Source: Rhizophagus irregularis (lineage: Eukaryota; Glomeromycota; Glomeromycetes; Glomerales; Glomeraceae). From it: 64,000 bases of DNA. The translations under genes were made by a program, and so were the position numbers. The stretch lies in contig NC_089432.1 of assembly GCF_026210795.1 (NCBI RefSeq), positions 3,224,001-3,288,000 of the forward strand. Reading direction: 5' to 3'. This document shows positions 33,180-44,744 of the stretch, piece by piece (position 1 is the first letter of the stretch; each line of letters opens with the position of its first letter). A model generated the notes under the pieces. It was not told the DNA's origin. It ran no database searches and was given only the letters and a program-made list of their open reading frames with translations.

Positions 33180-35327
33180 ATGTCTAATACTGAACTTAAA
33201 GAAGTTATTGGTAATTCAAATGAATGGATTAATTGGATTGATGAATCTATTGAGAAAGAACAAATTAAATATTACGATTATAAATATTTTAATAATATTC
33301 AAGAAATTGGTTCTGAAAGTATTGGAAAGGTCTATCGCGCAAATTGGAAAAATTCTAATGATTATTTAACGTTAAAATCTTTTTTTAAATTTGATATCAC
33401 GGCAAAGGAAATTGTTAATGAAGTAACTATAATATAAATATTTCTATCTTTATAATATGATAATGTACATTGCTTTTCTAATTACAATTTTTATTTGTTT
33501 TTTAGTTTAAACTTCAGCGTGAAGTGGATTTTCATGAAAATATAATTCATTTTTATGGTATTACAACAGGTACAGTATTACAAAAATATTATAATCATTA
33601 TTTTATAAAGATGAATAAAATCTAAAATTATTATTTTTTTTTTTTCAAAAGAAAACCAAAGTGATAATTCAAAAAAATATTTGATAGTGATGGAATATAC
33701 CGATAGTGGTACCCTTCGAAATTATTTAAGTGAACGTTTTGAAAATCTCACTTGGAATGATAAATTAAATCTGGCATTTCAATTAGCTGATGCTATATCA
33801 TATTTACATGATAAAGAAATCATGCATCATGATTTGGTAGGTTATATACAGTACCTATTTACGACTTAATATATTACATTGTAAGATTATATACTTAATA
33901 CAATTATTTATTTTATTTATTATATTTAATAATAGAATTCAAATAATATTTTAGTTCATAAGAATACAATCAAATTGGCTGACTTTGGATTGTCAAAAAG
34001 GATTAAAAAATTACTTAATCTAAACTTATTTGAAATGGTCGCCTACATTGATCCACAAATGTTTAATAGAAAAGATGACAGCAATAACCAAATACAAGTA
34101 TATTCATTAAATAAAAAGAGCGACATATACAGTATTGGCGTACTTTTATGGGAAATATCTAGTGGACGACCACCTTTTTATAACAAACCAGATGTTGTTG
34201 ATTTGGCTACAGAAATATTACAAGGTCTCAGAGAATCATCTGTTCCAAATACACCCAAAGATTATGTAAAAATATATACTGGTAAAATACAAATAAATTT
34301 AATTATGATTAATTATAATAGTATTATTATTATTTACAGATTTATTTTATTATATTTAGATTGTTGGAATAATGAACCGGATGATCGTCCAAATATCAAC
34401 AAAGTTGTTACTAAATTAAACGTAATTATTTCTAATGTAGAAGATATTCAATTATCAAGTGAACTACTTAAATCAAATATTGAAGTACCTGAAAATACTA
34501 TTATTAATGGGAAAATATCTCAAATTATTCAAAATTTTAATAAGATAAATGTAAAAGAAATAAAACCTTCAATTTCATCAAATTTAATTATAGATGATTT
34601 TGAATTAATAGTTATTGAGATGATTCTTCTTCTTGAAAATATAGTAATAGAAAGAAAAAAATATGAAATTATTATTTATCTTAATAATCATAATATAACT
34701 ACAAAAGAAATTTATAATTGGTTATTAAATGATCAGAATAATTCAAATTCAATTTTTTTACTTGGAGTATTTAATCATTTTGGTATTGAAATTAATATTA
34801 ATAATCAAAAAGCATTTGAATTATATCAAAATGCAGCAAATTTAGGAAATGTATTTGGAATAACTAGTTTAGGATATTGTTATAATAAAGGTGTTGGAAC
34901 TAATATTGATGAACAAAAAGCATTTGAAATGTATCAAAAAGCTGCAAATTTAGGAAATCCACGTGGAATGAATAATTTAGGTACTTGTTATATAAATGGA
35001 TTTGGTTCTATTATTGATAATAATAAGGCATTTAAATTATATGAAGAAGCTGCAAGTTTAGGAAATATACTTGGAATAAGTAATTTAGGTTATTGTTATG
35101 AAAATGGTATTGGAACTAATATTAATGAACAAAAAGCATTTGAATATTATCAAGAAGCAGCAAATTTAGGTGATAATGAAGCTCAATATTATCTTGCTTT
35201 AATGTATGAAAATGGTGAAGTGGTTAAAATGGATATAAATCAAGCAATTTATTGGTATAATAAATCTGCTGAACAAGGAGATCTAGATGCTCAAATTAAA
35301 TTAAATGAATTATTACTAGATTTGTAA
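33180..35327 (+). CDS. Diverged kinase-Sel1 protein (copy D)
   Basis: Five exons at the same positions as in A to C: 33180-33422, 33506-33569, 33652-33836, 33936-34281 and 34360-35327, about 601 residues. It has the same order (N-terminal NEWINWIDE, kinase, linker, about five Sel1-like repeats) but is much diverged. The glycine loop reads IGSESIGKVYRANW, with the middle glycine replaced. The lysine is in LTLKSF. The catalytic loop is HHDLNSNNILVH (Arg of HRD replaced by His, Asp kept). DFGLSK is kept and the APE region is AYIDPQ. Activity is therefore uncertain. The last intron (78 nt) has no stop and keeps frame, so its retention would add 26 residues. Confidence 0.85.
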
Positions 35328-36082
35328 AATTTTTAAAAATTACAGGTTTATAATAAATTAAAAGATATTTAGCCATCTTGACAAATTATTATATCTGACA
35401 TGATGTCTAGAAATCAACCGGTATGATGTCATCATGATTTCGATGGTTTGCGATTAGGATCCACTTTATTATTCTTCATATAATTTTTAAATTATAAAAT
35501 TTTTTTTGAAAGTGTGGGCTGGAATTTTAGGTCGTTAATAGTTTAATACTATCTGGTTAAAAGTTGTTTGCTAACTTTTATATCTATAATTTATAATTAT
35601 GAGTTTCCACGCTTTCTAAAAATCAACTCCACAGGTTTGGACAATTTTTTTGTAATAACATGATTTTTAACCCTTGGTTATTTATACTTATTAAACCGTA
35701 TAAAAAAACCCTCTTTTTATTATATTTATAAAAAATTTGACCTTTTTCTTTATTAAAATAAAAAAAAAAACTTTTTATTAATTAATTAAAAAATTTAACA
35801 AATCAATGTAAAAACTTTATTGATCAGAGCCCTTAACCTGTTCGGAGCTCTACCGGATTTTTATAATAAAAAAAAGCATAAAAAAAAAAGTTTGTTACAC
35901 GGAATAATTTAAATAAAATAGTAATATATTCAATAAAATTCTTTTGATAATTCTAATTTTTTTTTAAAGATCCACAATCTGTCATAAAATTCTTCCTATT
36001 TGATCGCTCAACGATAGTGGCACAAATGGTCGCATTGGTATAAGAACAAACTTTTTTATAATGTATAATTTCTAGATTGAAT
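35328..36082. other. AT-rich intergenic DNA
   Basis: No gene, element or motif is recognised. Confidence 0.5.
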
Positions 36083-36092
36083 TATCAATGTA

Positions 36093-37309
36093 TGGCCCGC
36101 CGTAAGCACGGAAAGGTTGATGAAAAATCATCATGGTGCATGATGATTTTTCACCATGTTGCATGATGGCTTTTCATCATGATTAATGATGACTTTTCAC
36201 CATAATTTATGATGACTTTCACCATGTAACGAATAATTTTCATCATGTTTCCTAATACAGAATTGTTCAATATCCAAAAATAGCTTACCATGCCACTGGT
36301 TTTTTATATTGCAAATTTAGTAAATTTTAAGATTTTCTTTTACAAATTTGGAAATTTACCGATCCTTTTATGGAAAGCCGTCCTTGACAAAAGGTTGATG
36401 TCCAAACATCATGAAATATAATGTTTAGACATCATGATGGTATGTCTAGACATCATGTTTGTATGGAAAGCCGTCCTTGACAAAAGGTTGATATCCAAAC
36501 ATCATGAAATATAATATTTAGACATCATGATGGTATGTCTAGACATCATGTTTGATATATGTAGGATGATGTTTGTACATTATTTAACATGATGTGAAAG
36601 ACATCAACCGACATGATGTCTAGACATCATGCTGATCAAATTACCAAATATAGTATATTTATGAGTTACACAAAATAAAATTTACTATATTTGGTAACAT
36701 GATGTCTAAGACATCATGTCGGTTGATGCTTGAGCATCATGTTGAATGATGTACAAACATTATTCTACATATATCAAACATGATGTCTAGACATTATCCA
36801 ACATGATGTCTGGATATCAACCTTTTGTCAAGGATGGCTTTCCCTATGTTTGATATATGTAGGATGATGTTTGTACATTATTTAACATGATGTCTAGACA
36901 TCGTGCTGATCAAATTACCAAATATAGTATATTTTATAAGTACACAAAATAAAATTTACTATATTTGATAACATGATGTCTAAGACACATTATCCAACAT
37001 GATGTCTGGATATCAACCTTTTGTCAAGGATGGCTTTCCATATGGTAAGCTATTTTTGGCTATTGAACAAAACATGATGAAAATTATTTGTCACATGGTG
37101 AAAATTATTCATCTTATGGTAAAAAGTCATCATAAATCATGATGAAAAATCATCACTAAACATGGTGAAAAGTCATCACATAAACATGGTGAAAAGTCAT
37201 CATTAATCATGATGAAAAGTCATCATGCAATATGATGAAAAGTCATTATGCAACATGGTGAAAAATCATCATGCATCATGATGATTTTTCATCAACCTTT
37301 CTGTGCTTA
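36093..37309. mobile_element. Large palindromic TIR element (MULE-like target site), built of CATCATGATG repeats
   Basis: The 10-mer TATCAATGTA occurs at 36083-36092 and 37310-37319, fitting a 9-11 bp target duplication of Mutator-like elements. The arms begin TAAGCACGGAAAGGTTGATG (left, after 10 extra bases TGGCCCGCCG) and end with the mirrored CATCAACCTTTCTGTGCTTA. Each arm is filled with variants of ATCATGATGAAAAGTC. Further in, GCCGTCCTTGACAAAAGGTT occurs twice and its complement twice, and an ACCAAATATAGTATATTT hairpin occurs twice. No transposase is encoded. Confidence 0.65.
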
Positions 37310-37417
37310 TATCAATGTACAACAAATATCCCAATTGAGCGAAAAAGTGAATATATTTGGAAATGATCTAATCATTTCAATCTCTCTTTTTACGCCCATA
37401 ATAACTTTGTGCAACCA

Positions 37418-37421
<4 letters not shown>

Positions 37422-37455
<34 letters not shown>
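37422..37455. repeat. (AT)n microsatellite
   Basis: About 17 AT dinucleotides, some 85 bp before the ATG of the F-box gene. Confidence 0.95.
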
Positions 37456-37458
<3 letters not shown>

Positions 37459-37540
37459 TTGTCGCTCCGAGTTATATAATAAATTTACCATATTTTGACG
37501 TAACTTCCAATACCTTTCCCCTTTTCCCCTCACTCTCAAT

Positions 37541-39175
37541 ATGGCATGTTCAAAGTTATTTTCAGGAGATTTACCAGAGTTAATAAACGAAATTATTCAA
37601 TATTTTCATTATGATTATAAAACACTACATTCATGTATATTTGTTAATAGATTATGGTGTCGTTTAGCAATCCCATTATTATGGGAAGATCCATTTTCAA
37701 TTAAATTTCCTAAAAATTATTACTTTATTGAAATTTATTTGAATAATTTGAATGATGATGATAAAGTAAAATTAAATGAATATATAATTCATAATGAATT
37801 GTTTCCTTTAAACACATTATTTAATTATCCTAGATTTATTAAACATTTAGATGCATATAAAGTTAGTAATTCTATCGAAAAATGGGTTAAAACTATTATG
37901 AATTCAACAATTAAAGAGCAACATTCAAACTATTCTATAACAAATGCAAATTTATCACTTTCACAAATTATAAAATTAATTTTTTGGTCATTAATTCTAT
38001 TATTCATTAAAAATGAAGCCAATTTGCATAGTTTTAAAGTTACAACATGTATTGGATATAGTAATGAGATTATTGAATTAATCTTACAAAATCGTAATTT
38101 CATTTATAATATTAAAAATTTAGCACTTAAACTTGATAAAGCAAATGATAACATAATAAAATTTTTAGAATTTCTCTGTTCTAATTGTAATTCAATTTCA
38201 TCCCTTTATTTTCCACTTCCTTCATATAATAATTATCCAATAATTGAAAAATATTTATCACAAATAATTAAATCTCAAGAAAATCTTAAAAAGATTTCAT
38301 TTGGTTATGGTTATGGATGCTCCTTATATCATCCTTTATTATCTTTAAATAATCTTAATTGTTCAAATACATTAAATACAATTATATTTTATTATATTAA
38401 TTTTAAAAATATAAATGTATTAAGTGAAGTATTTAATCAATTAAATGTTTTAGAATCAATTCATATTGTTTATTGTTATCATCTAGATTCTAAATTTATT
38501 CAACAAATTAATAATATTATTAAACCATTTAAATTGAAATCTTTATTTTTGGATGGAGTGAATTATGAATTATTAGAACCATTAATGCAAAAGTCTGGTA
38601 ATTATTTAGAAAGTTTTGGATTTTATCACGATGGATCACAAAAATTATTACAATTAATTATTAAGTATTGTAACAAAATTAAATTTTTATTTCCTATTTG
38701 GACGAATAATCAGTTTATTTATTTATTATTCAATATAATTGAAAATATTAAACAAAATCTTAATTATCTTTCAATTGATCATCGCGGTCATAATACTAGT
38801 TCAACTATATTACAAAATTTAGGACAAATTCTTCCTTTTAAATTAGAATATTTGAATTTATGTCTTAATTTGATTAATACAAATGATTTGAGATTCTTTT
38901 TAAAAAATTCTCAAAATATTTTTATTAAAAAATTATTAATTAAAAATACAATGAATGAAAATTGTCAAAATAATATTTTTCCATATATAAAAGAATATAT
39001 TATGAAAAAGAAACGAATTAAGTATTTAGCTATTAGAGAAATTCTTTGTAGTAAAAGTGAAGACTTATTTTTTTCGAAAGATAAAGTAAAGGAATTTGAA
39101 TTATATGGTATTCAAGTTTTAAATTATGATGATTTTGTTATTGATATTTATAGTTTTATAATAGAAACTTATTAG
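37541..39175 (+). CDS. F-box protein
   Basis: A single uninterrupted frame of 544 residues. The N-terminal 50 residues have the F-box pattern: LPELINEIIQYF, then LHSCIFVNRLWCRLAIPLLW followed by EDPF, which would bind Skp1 in an SCF ubiquitin ligase. The rest is Leu/Ile/Asn-rich with irregular leucine-rich segments (NLKKISF, LNLCLNLI), plausibly a degenerate LRR substrate-binding domain. Length and layout fit the large F-box families of glomeromycete fungi. No introns, membrane segments or signal peptide. Substrate unknown. Confidence 0.8.
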   Translation: MACSKLFSGDLPELINEIIQYFHYDYKTLHSCIFVNRLWCRLAIPLLWEDPFSIKFPKNYYFIEIYLNNLNDDDKVKLNEYIIHNELFPLNTLFNYPRFIKHLDAYKVSNSIEKWVKTIMNSTIKEQHSNYSITNANLSLSQIIKLIFWSLILLFIKNEANLHSFKVTTCIGYSNEIIELILQNRNFIYNIKNLALKLDKANDNIIKFLEFLCSNCNSISSLYFPLPSYNNYPIIEKYLSQIIKSQENLKKISFGYGYGCSLYHPLLSLNNLNCSNTLNTIIFYYINFKNINVLSEVFNQLNVLESIHIVYCYHLDSKFIQQINNIIKPFKLKSLFLDGVNYELLEPLMQKSGNYLESFGFYHDGSQKLLQLIIKYCNKIKFLFPIWTNNQFIYLLFNIIENIKQNLNYLSIDHRGHNTSSTILQNLGQILPFKLEYLNLCLNLINTNDLRFFLKNSQNIFIKKLLIKNTMNENCQNNIFPYIKEYIMKKKRIKYLAIREILCSKSEDLFFSKDKVKEFELYGIQVLNYDDFVIDIYSFIIETY

Positions 39176-40744
39176 CTATATAGTAATATAGTTATGCAAT
39201 TTACAGTATTATGACATATACGTATACTGTATAATCATGGGATGAAGTGCGCATATTCTAGTTATATTGTATAATTAAGTATAAAAGAATTATTTTTGTA
39301 GAAAAACATTAATAAATAAAAATAAAGTTAAATTGAGAAAAGTTTCTCCGTTCAAATATTAATAATGCGTTTTATTCAATTTACTAATTAAATGTAATAA
39401 AGCTGATGAAAGATTAAAAAAATTCAAAAATATTAAATATGAATATCAAATATGGATTGATCATTTAATCAATAGAAATATAAATATGAAAGACTTAAAC
39501 GTAAAGCATTATACATTTTTTTTTTTGATCATTATTTTACGTAATTTAAAATTATTTATCTTAATTTTATTTTAGCACAACGGATTAATGATAACTGGTT
39601 AATTAACCAATTAAGACAATTAACCGGTTAAGGAATCTTAAAATCAAGGTTAACCGGTTAAAACTAATTTGACCATAATTCTGGTCAAATTTATATAATG
39701 CGTCCCAGTGACATGAATCGTGATTACGTGTTCCAGAACTTCAAGTTTATAATACTATTTATTAAAAACAGCATTAATACCGACAACTAAATATGTACGC
39801 AAAATCAAAAATCGACAAAAAGATTTAAGCTCTAGGGAAGTATTGTACTAATTGTATTAGTGATTAATTTATGATATTTTTATAATATTAAAAAATTGCA
39901 AAATGTATATGAAAGTAATAGAGCAAAATGGATTGATGGATTGAAATATGGCATTTAAATAATAATTGAAATAAAATAGACCATTGAGTTTTTGAATAAT
40001 TCAAATTGATGATACAAGTTTATGATTTATTTGAGCTTTTGATAACTTAACATATTCATATAACTAAAAAAGAAACCTAAAATTTTATCTATTTCATCTA
40101 CTGTATTTAAAATTTTGTTGGAGTTAGTTTTTTATATATAGAATTAAAATCTAAGTTTATTAAAAATGTGTTATTCGACAAAATTTTTACTATTATAAGT
40201 GGGAATATTTAAATGAGTAAACATTTAAGCAAATTTTGCAAAGTTTATGTAATACTGTACCGTAATTATTGCTAAATTTTGAAATGCTTTTTAGATTTGT
40301 CCATCAAAAAGAAAAATTATTTGAAAATATTAAATGAAAATTTATTATAAATATAGTTTATTTTTTAACGAAAATTCATCAATTTTTATAGTAAGAATAT
40401 AACTACTTTTCCACAAAAAGACGTTAATTGCTTACGAAATAAAAAAAAATTAGTTTGTATGTATTGTATGGTTCATGTTTCAGGTTGTGTATTCTAGATA
40501 ATTTTTTCCGGAAGTTAATATAATAAATTAAACTTTCTATTTTTAACCCATTTACTATTAGCTCTACGAATCTCTTCGGGGCCAGAATTACATAATGCTG
40601 CCTGGCATTATTCAGGATCTACACGTAGTTTTGTTGATTCTACGCAAACTATTGTTTCCTTTTTTGTCCTCATTGAATATCCAAATTAAATCATGTATTA
40701 AACACCGACTTTTACAAACTTTTTAACAGAATTTATATTATAAA
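39176..40744. other. Intergenic region with TTAACCGGTTAA palindromes
   Basis: No gene is seen. At 39590-39665 there are several copies of TTAACCGGTTAA and TTAATTAACCAATTAA, a small palindromic cluster. The region before 40745 should hold the promoter of the next gene; no clear TATA box was found. Confidence 0.4.
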
Positions 40745-42260
40745 ATGTGCTTTATTAATGAAAATCAATTAGTATACGAATTTAATAAATTAAATATTTC
40801 TGATAAAGATTCTAATTCCGTGAAAATTAATCATAAAAATTGTTATGACCCAGATAATAAAAAATTTTGGTGTAAAGAATGTGTTCCTCGCTGCATAGTT
40901 GAAGGATGGACCAGTGGAAATGATGATATTGATAAATTTATCAAGGATACGATTTATAATGCAAATGATCATTATATTTATCCATTTTTTCTTGAATGGA
41001 TTCCATTTGATAGATTTAAAGATATGAAACAAATAGGTGAAGGTGGATTCGCAAAAGTTTATTCTGCAACTTGGATTGATGGTATAACAAACTATATTAA
41101 ACAAGATGATGGAAATTGGATAAAAAGAGAACCTGAATCCATACAAGTTGCTTTGAAAAGGTTGAATGGATCACAAAATATATCAGCTGATTTTTTAAAT
41201 GAGGTATTTTTTTCACATGCACTTATTTTATAATCTTATAAACTATTGAAAATATATTTAAATTTATTTTAATTTGAATAATAGCTTAAAACACATTGGA
41301 AATTAAATTTCTTACAAGGTAGTTCTTTAACATTTTATGGAATAACTAAAGATCCAGAAACTGAAGAAATTATGATGATTATGCAATATGCAGAAGATGG
41401 AAATTTGAGAAATGTTCTTTCAAGTAATTTTAACAACATTTTTTGGGATAAGAAAATTGGTTATTTATTGGATTCAACACAAGACCTTGAAAGTTTACAT
41501 AAACTAGGATATTTTCATAAAGATTTTCATAGTGGAAATATATTAAATATTGGTGTAACTTCTTATATATCAGATTTTGGATTATCTAAACCATCAAATG
41601 AACAAAAATTAGATAAAATATATGGTGTTTTGCCATATATTGCCCCAGAAGTTTTAAATGGAGAACCATATACATTACCTTCAGATATTTATAGTTTTGG
41701 TGTAGTTATGGCTGAGTTATCATCTGGAAAACCACCTTTTCATAAAAGAAAACATGATAATAGTTTAGCATTAGAAATATATAATGGTCTCAGACCAGAA
41801 TTTGGAAAGGGAACTCCTAAAATTTATAAGAAATTGGCACATAGATGTATGGATGCTAATCCAAATCAAAGACCAACAGCCAGTAAACTATATGAAATAT
41901 TAAAATGTTGGTATTATTATGATGATAATGAGAAATATGGATATAAAGGAGAGGAGGTTAGAATTGCATTTGAAAAAGCTAATAAGGAAATACCAAATAT
42001 TTCAACCTTACATGAAAAAGATCCGGATGCTATTTATACTAGTAGAGCATTTACATTTAAAAATTTGTTAAAACCAATTAATTCAACTTTTATTGCTACT
42101 ATATATCTTAATGAAGAAGATAATGAAGGTATTGCATTTTATATTACATTTTTAAATTTTATAAAATAATTAAGATAATAATAACTAAATCTTATTTATT
42201 ATAATAGGTTGTCAGGATTCTCAATTAGCTGGCTTAGAGATTTCTAGCTCATTAAATTAA
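40745..42260 (+). CDS. Protein kinase (TKL-like orphan family)
   Basis: Three exons: 40745-41203, 41285-42128 and 42208-42260, in phase, about 451 residues. The last exon encodes a short conserved-looking tail (DSQLAGLEISSSLN). The N-terminal part has a Cys pair (FWCKECVPRC) followed by GWTSGNDDIDKFI and EWIPFDRF, typical of the orphan kinase family expanded in Rhizophagus. Kinase motifs: IGEGGFAKVYSATW, VALKRL, catalytic loop HKDFHSGNIL (HRD Arg replaced by Lys), ISDFGLSK, PYIAPEVL (intact APE), DIYSFGVVMAELSSG and a final RCMDANPNQRP. Activity looks likely. Read without the last splice it would end at 42169 with a different tail. Confidence 0.85.
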
Positions 42261-43532
42261 AGGTGAATATAACTTACTATCTTTATCATGGTGACCGATT
42301 AAAAAAAAAAAAAAAAAAAAAATTTATACTTGAAAAAATAAAAAATATGCTCATAAACAATGCGATTTTTAAGATTCCAATGGTTTTGGTATAGGTGACA
42401 ATTTCACGCTATTTACACATTAAATATAATTAGGAACTATTTATTTTTGTTTTCATAAAATCTTTAACATGCAGTGAAGTTGAGAGAAGTGTAAGTGTTT
42501 AGAACTTTTAAGCAAAACTTGGTATGATTTTGTTTTTTTTTTGCCAATAGTAAAGAAATTTATAATTGATTTTAAAGTTAGGTGAGAGTGGGGAAACTTT
42601 TTGTGAATTTTTAACTCCTTATCATTAAGATTTTTATTTTAGTATCATTAGAATCATCTTGGTTTAAAGCTTTTTTTTTTGATTTAATATTTATTTTTCA
42701 AAAAAAAATATTATTTTTGTAACTTATGGTTAATATTGGGCAAAATATAGATAATTTTGCTATTAAATACTATCATCAGATTATACTTAAAATAGAGCTT
42801 GCAGTTAAGCATAACTTTGCTTAATTTAAACAAGTGGATTGTTTACTGTGATTTGTAACATAGTAATTATTGCACATTTGATTTTTTTTTATTTGATTAT
42901 ACTAAGCAATAAATTAATATGTATATTCATTTTAGCATGTACTACATTAAAATAGAATAAAGTTAGAAAACTTTAGTTTATCAAGAAGAAAAAATAACTG
43001 ATGCATTATATTTAAAATAAAAGTCAACAAATATAGATTAGCTATTGAAATAAGTATAAAAATTTTACATTATCATTGGAAATGGTTTTATATTATTATT
43101 TTGATAATTTATAACTCATAATTGGAAAAGTTATAAAAAAAGATTTATTAAAATTACAAACTAAGAAACTTGTAAAATATTTACTATTCTAATCTTAGTG
43201 TTTTAAATAATTCTAAGTATAATAAAAAAAAAGTGAATATAAATATATAAGCTAAAAAAAAAAGAATTATTTAAATTACAAACTAAGAAACTTGTAAAAT
43301 ATTTTACTACTCTAGCCTTAGTGTTTAAATAAATTTAAAAAGAATAAAATGAAAAACAATTTCTTTTGAATGTGTAATATCAAATATCACTTAAAAATTA
43401 AAACTATAAATTTTTTAAAAACAAACAATGATTAGTTAATTTTCATCTGTTTTAATATCTAAATAATTAAATATTAAATAAAATTAATTTCATATAAATA
43501 ATTTGAAAGATTAATTTTTTTTATATACTATA
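42261..43532. other. AT-rich DNA between convergent kinase genes
   Basis: No gene. It lies between two genes that point towards each other, so both 3' ends are here. A ~122-bp tandem duplication lies at about 43140-43330. Confidence 0.5.
43140..43330. repeat. Tandem duplication, ~122-bp period
   Basis: AATTACAAACTAAGAAACTT and the following ~50 bp, including CTTAGTGTTT, occur at about 43153 and 43275 with few differences. Confidence 0.7.
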
Positions 43533-44679
43533 TTACATACCTAATGACTTCAAATTAACCATACATCCACTCAAATCTTCACTTGCTATCATTTCATTCA
43601 ATTTTTTACTAGTAAAATCAAGTAAACGACTTGTATAACATGCTTGTGGATGTGATTCAGTAACAAGATTGTTGTTATGCTGCCCAATTGGTGCATTTAT
43701 AAATTCCATAATGTTGCTTTTTAATTCTTCACTGTCTTCATAAGAATTGAAAATCCAATTTTTAATAATTTTTAACACTTCTTTAGAAGATGGTCTTTTT
43801 GATGAATCTTCATTCCAACATTTTTTCATTAAATCTACATAACATTGTGGAGTATTTTCAAGAATTTCAGGACGTACACCCTTACAAATACTCAAACTAA
43901 GTTGAATATCATGTGCTCTATTATTAAATGGTGGTATCCCGGATGTAAGTTCCCACATAATCATAGAAAAACTATATATATCACTAGCTGGAGTATAAGA
44001 TTTGCCTCTTAAAACTTCAGGAGCCATAAATGGAATTACACCATAAATATCATACTTTTTCAAAAATGATTTTACAGGTTGGCATAATCCTAAATCACTA
44101 ATATAAAATTTATCCTTATTGCCATCATCATTATGATTTAAAATATTACCATCATGAAAATCACAATGAATAAGATTTTTTTCATGTATATCACTAAGTC
44201 CAGAAATAATTTCGTACAACATATATAATTTTTGATTCCAATTATTTTTTACTATTCTTGTTAAATTTTCTCTTAAATTACCTTTATTTGCATAATCCAT
44301 TACTACCATATATTTTGAAATATTTGGATCTTCTGTAAATCCATAAAAAAATATAATATCATCCGAACTTGAAACGCTTGTATGATATTTCCACTAAAAA
44401 AAATAATAATAATTTATTAATTTTAGTTTAAATTAAAAATAAAAAATAATATACTATCATACTTCTTTTAAAAATTCATTTAAATTTTCATTCAAATTCT
44501 TGTGACATTTAAGAATTACTTCTTCATCTTTATTATTATTTAACCAAGTAGCTTTATATATAGTACCAAATCCTCCTTCATTAAGATATTCAACATTCTT
44601 AAATTTGTTATAAGGAATCCATCTTAATTTTTTTTCAAGAATAAAATCATCTATAATTGTATTTCCACTTTTCCCATAT
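43533..44679 (-). CDS. Protein kinase (TKL-like orphan family), 5' end unresolved
   Basis: Two clear exons on the - strand: 44679-44463 and 44393-43533. The first starts after TTTATAG in phase 2 and encodes GKSGNTIIDDFI, RWIPYNKF and the glycine loop LNEGGFGTIYKATW with VILKCH. The second encodes GFTEDPN, VVMDYANKGNL, the catalytic loop HCDFHDGNIL (HRD Arg replaced by Cys), ISDLGLCQ (DFG replaced by DLG), PFMAPEVLRG and KKCWNEDSSKRP. It stops at 43533, or could splice at GTATGT a few codons earlier. Because the first visible exon begins at an acceptor in phase 2, the start codon must lie upstream, beyond the intron-like array at 44745-47860. A candidate first exon is at 47915-48010. HCD/DLG variants occur in active members of this family, so it is not necessarily a pseudokinase. 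Confidence 0.8.
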
Positions 44680-44744
44680 CTATAAATTTAAATAATTAAA
44701 ATTATATTATAAATATTATATATAGATTGTATTATAATTTGCAC

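Noticed and set aside
33975-35327. Independent gene starting inside copy D
   Set aside because: Its start would be a TTG in the middle of KLADFG. The upstream kinase exons join in phase, so it is part of copy D.
39590-39665. TTAACCGGTTAA cluster as a transposon
   Set aside because: Palindromes recur, but no consistent ends or target duplication were found. Kept as a note in the intergenic entry.
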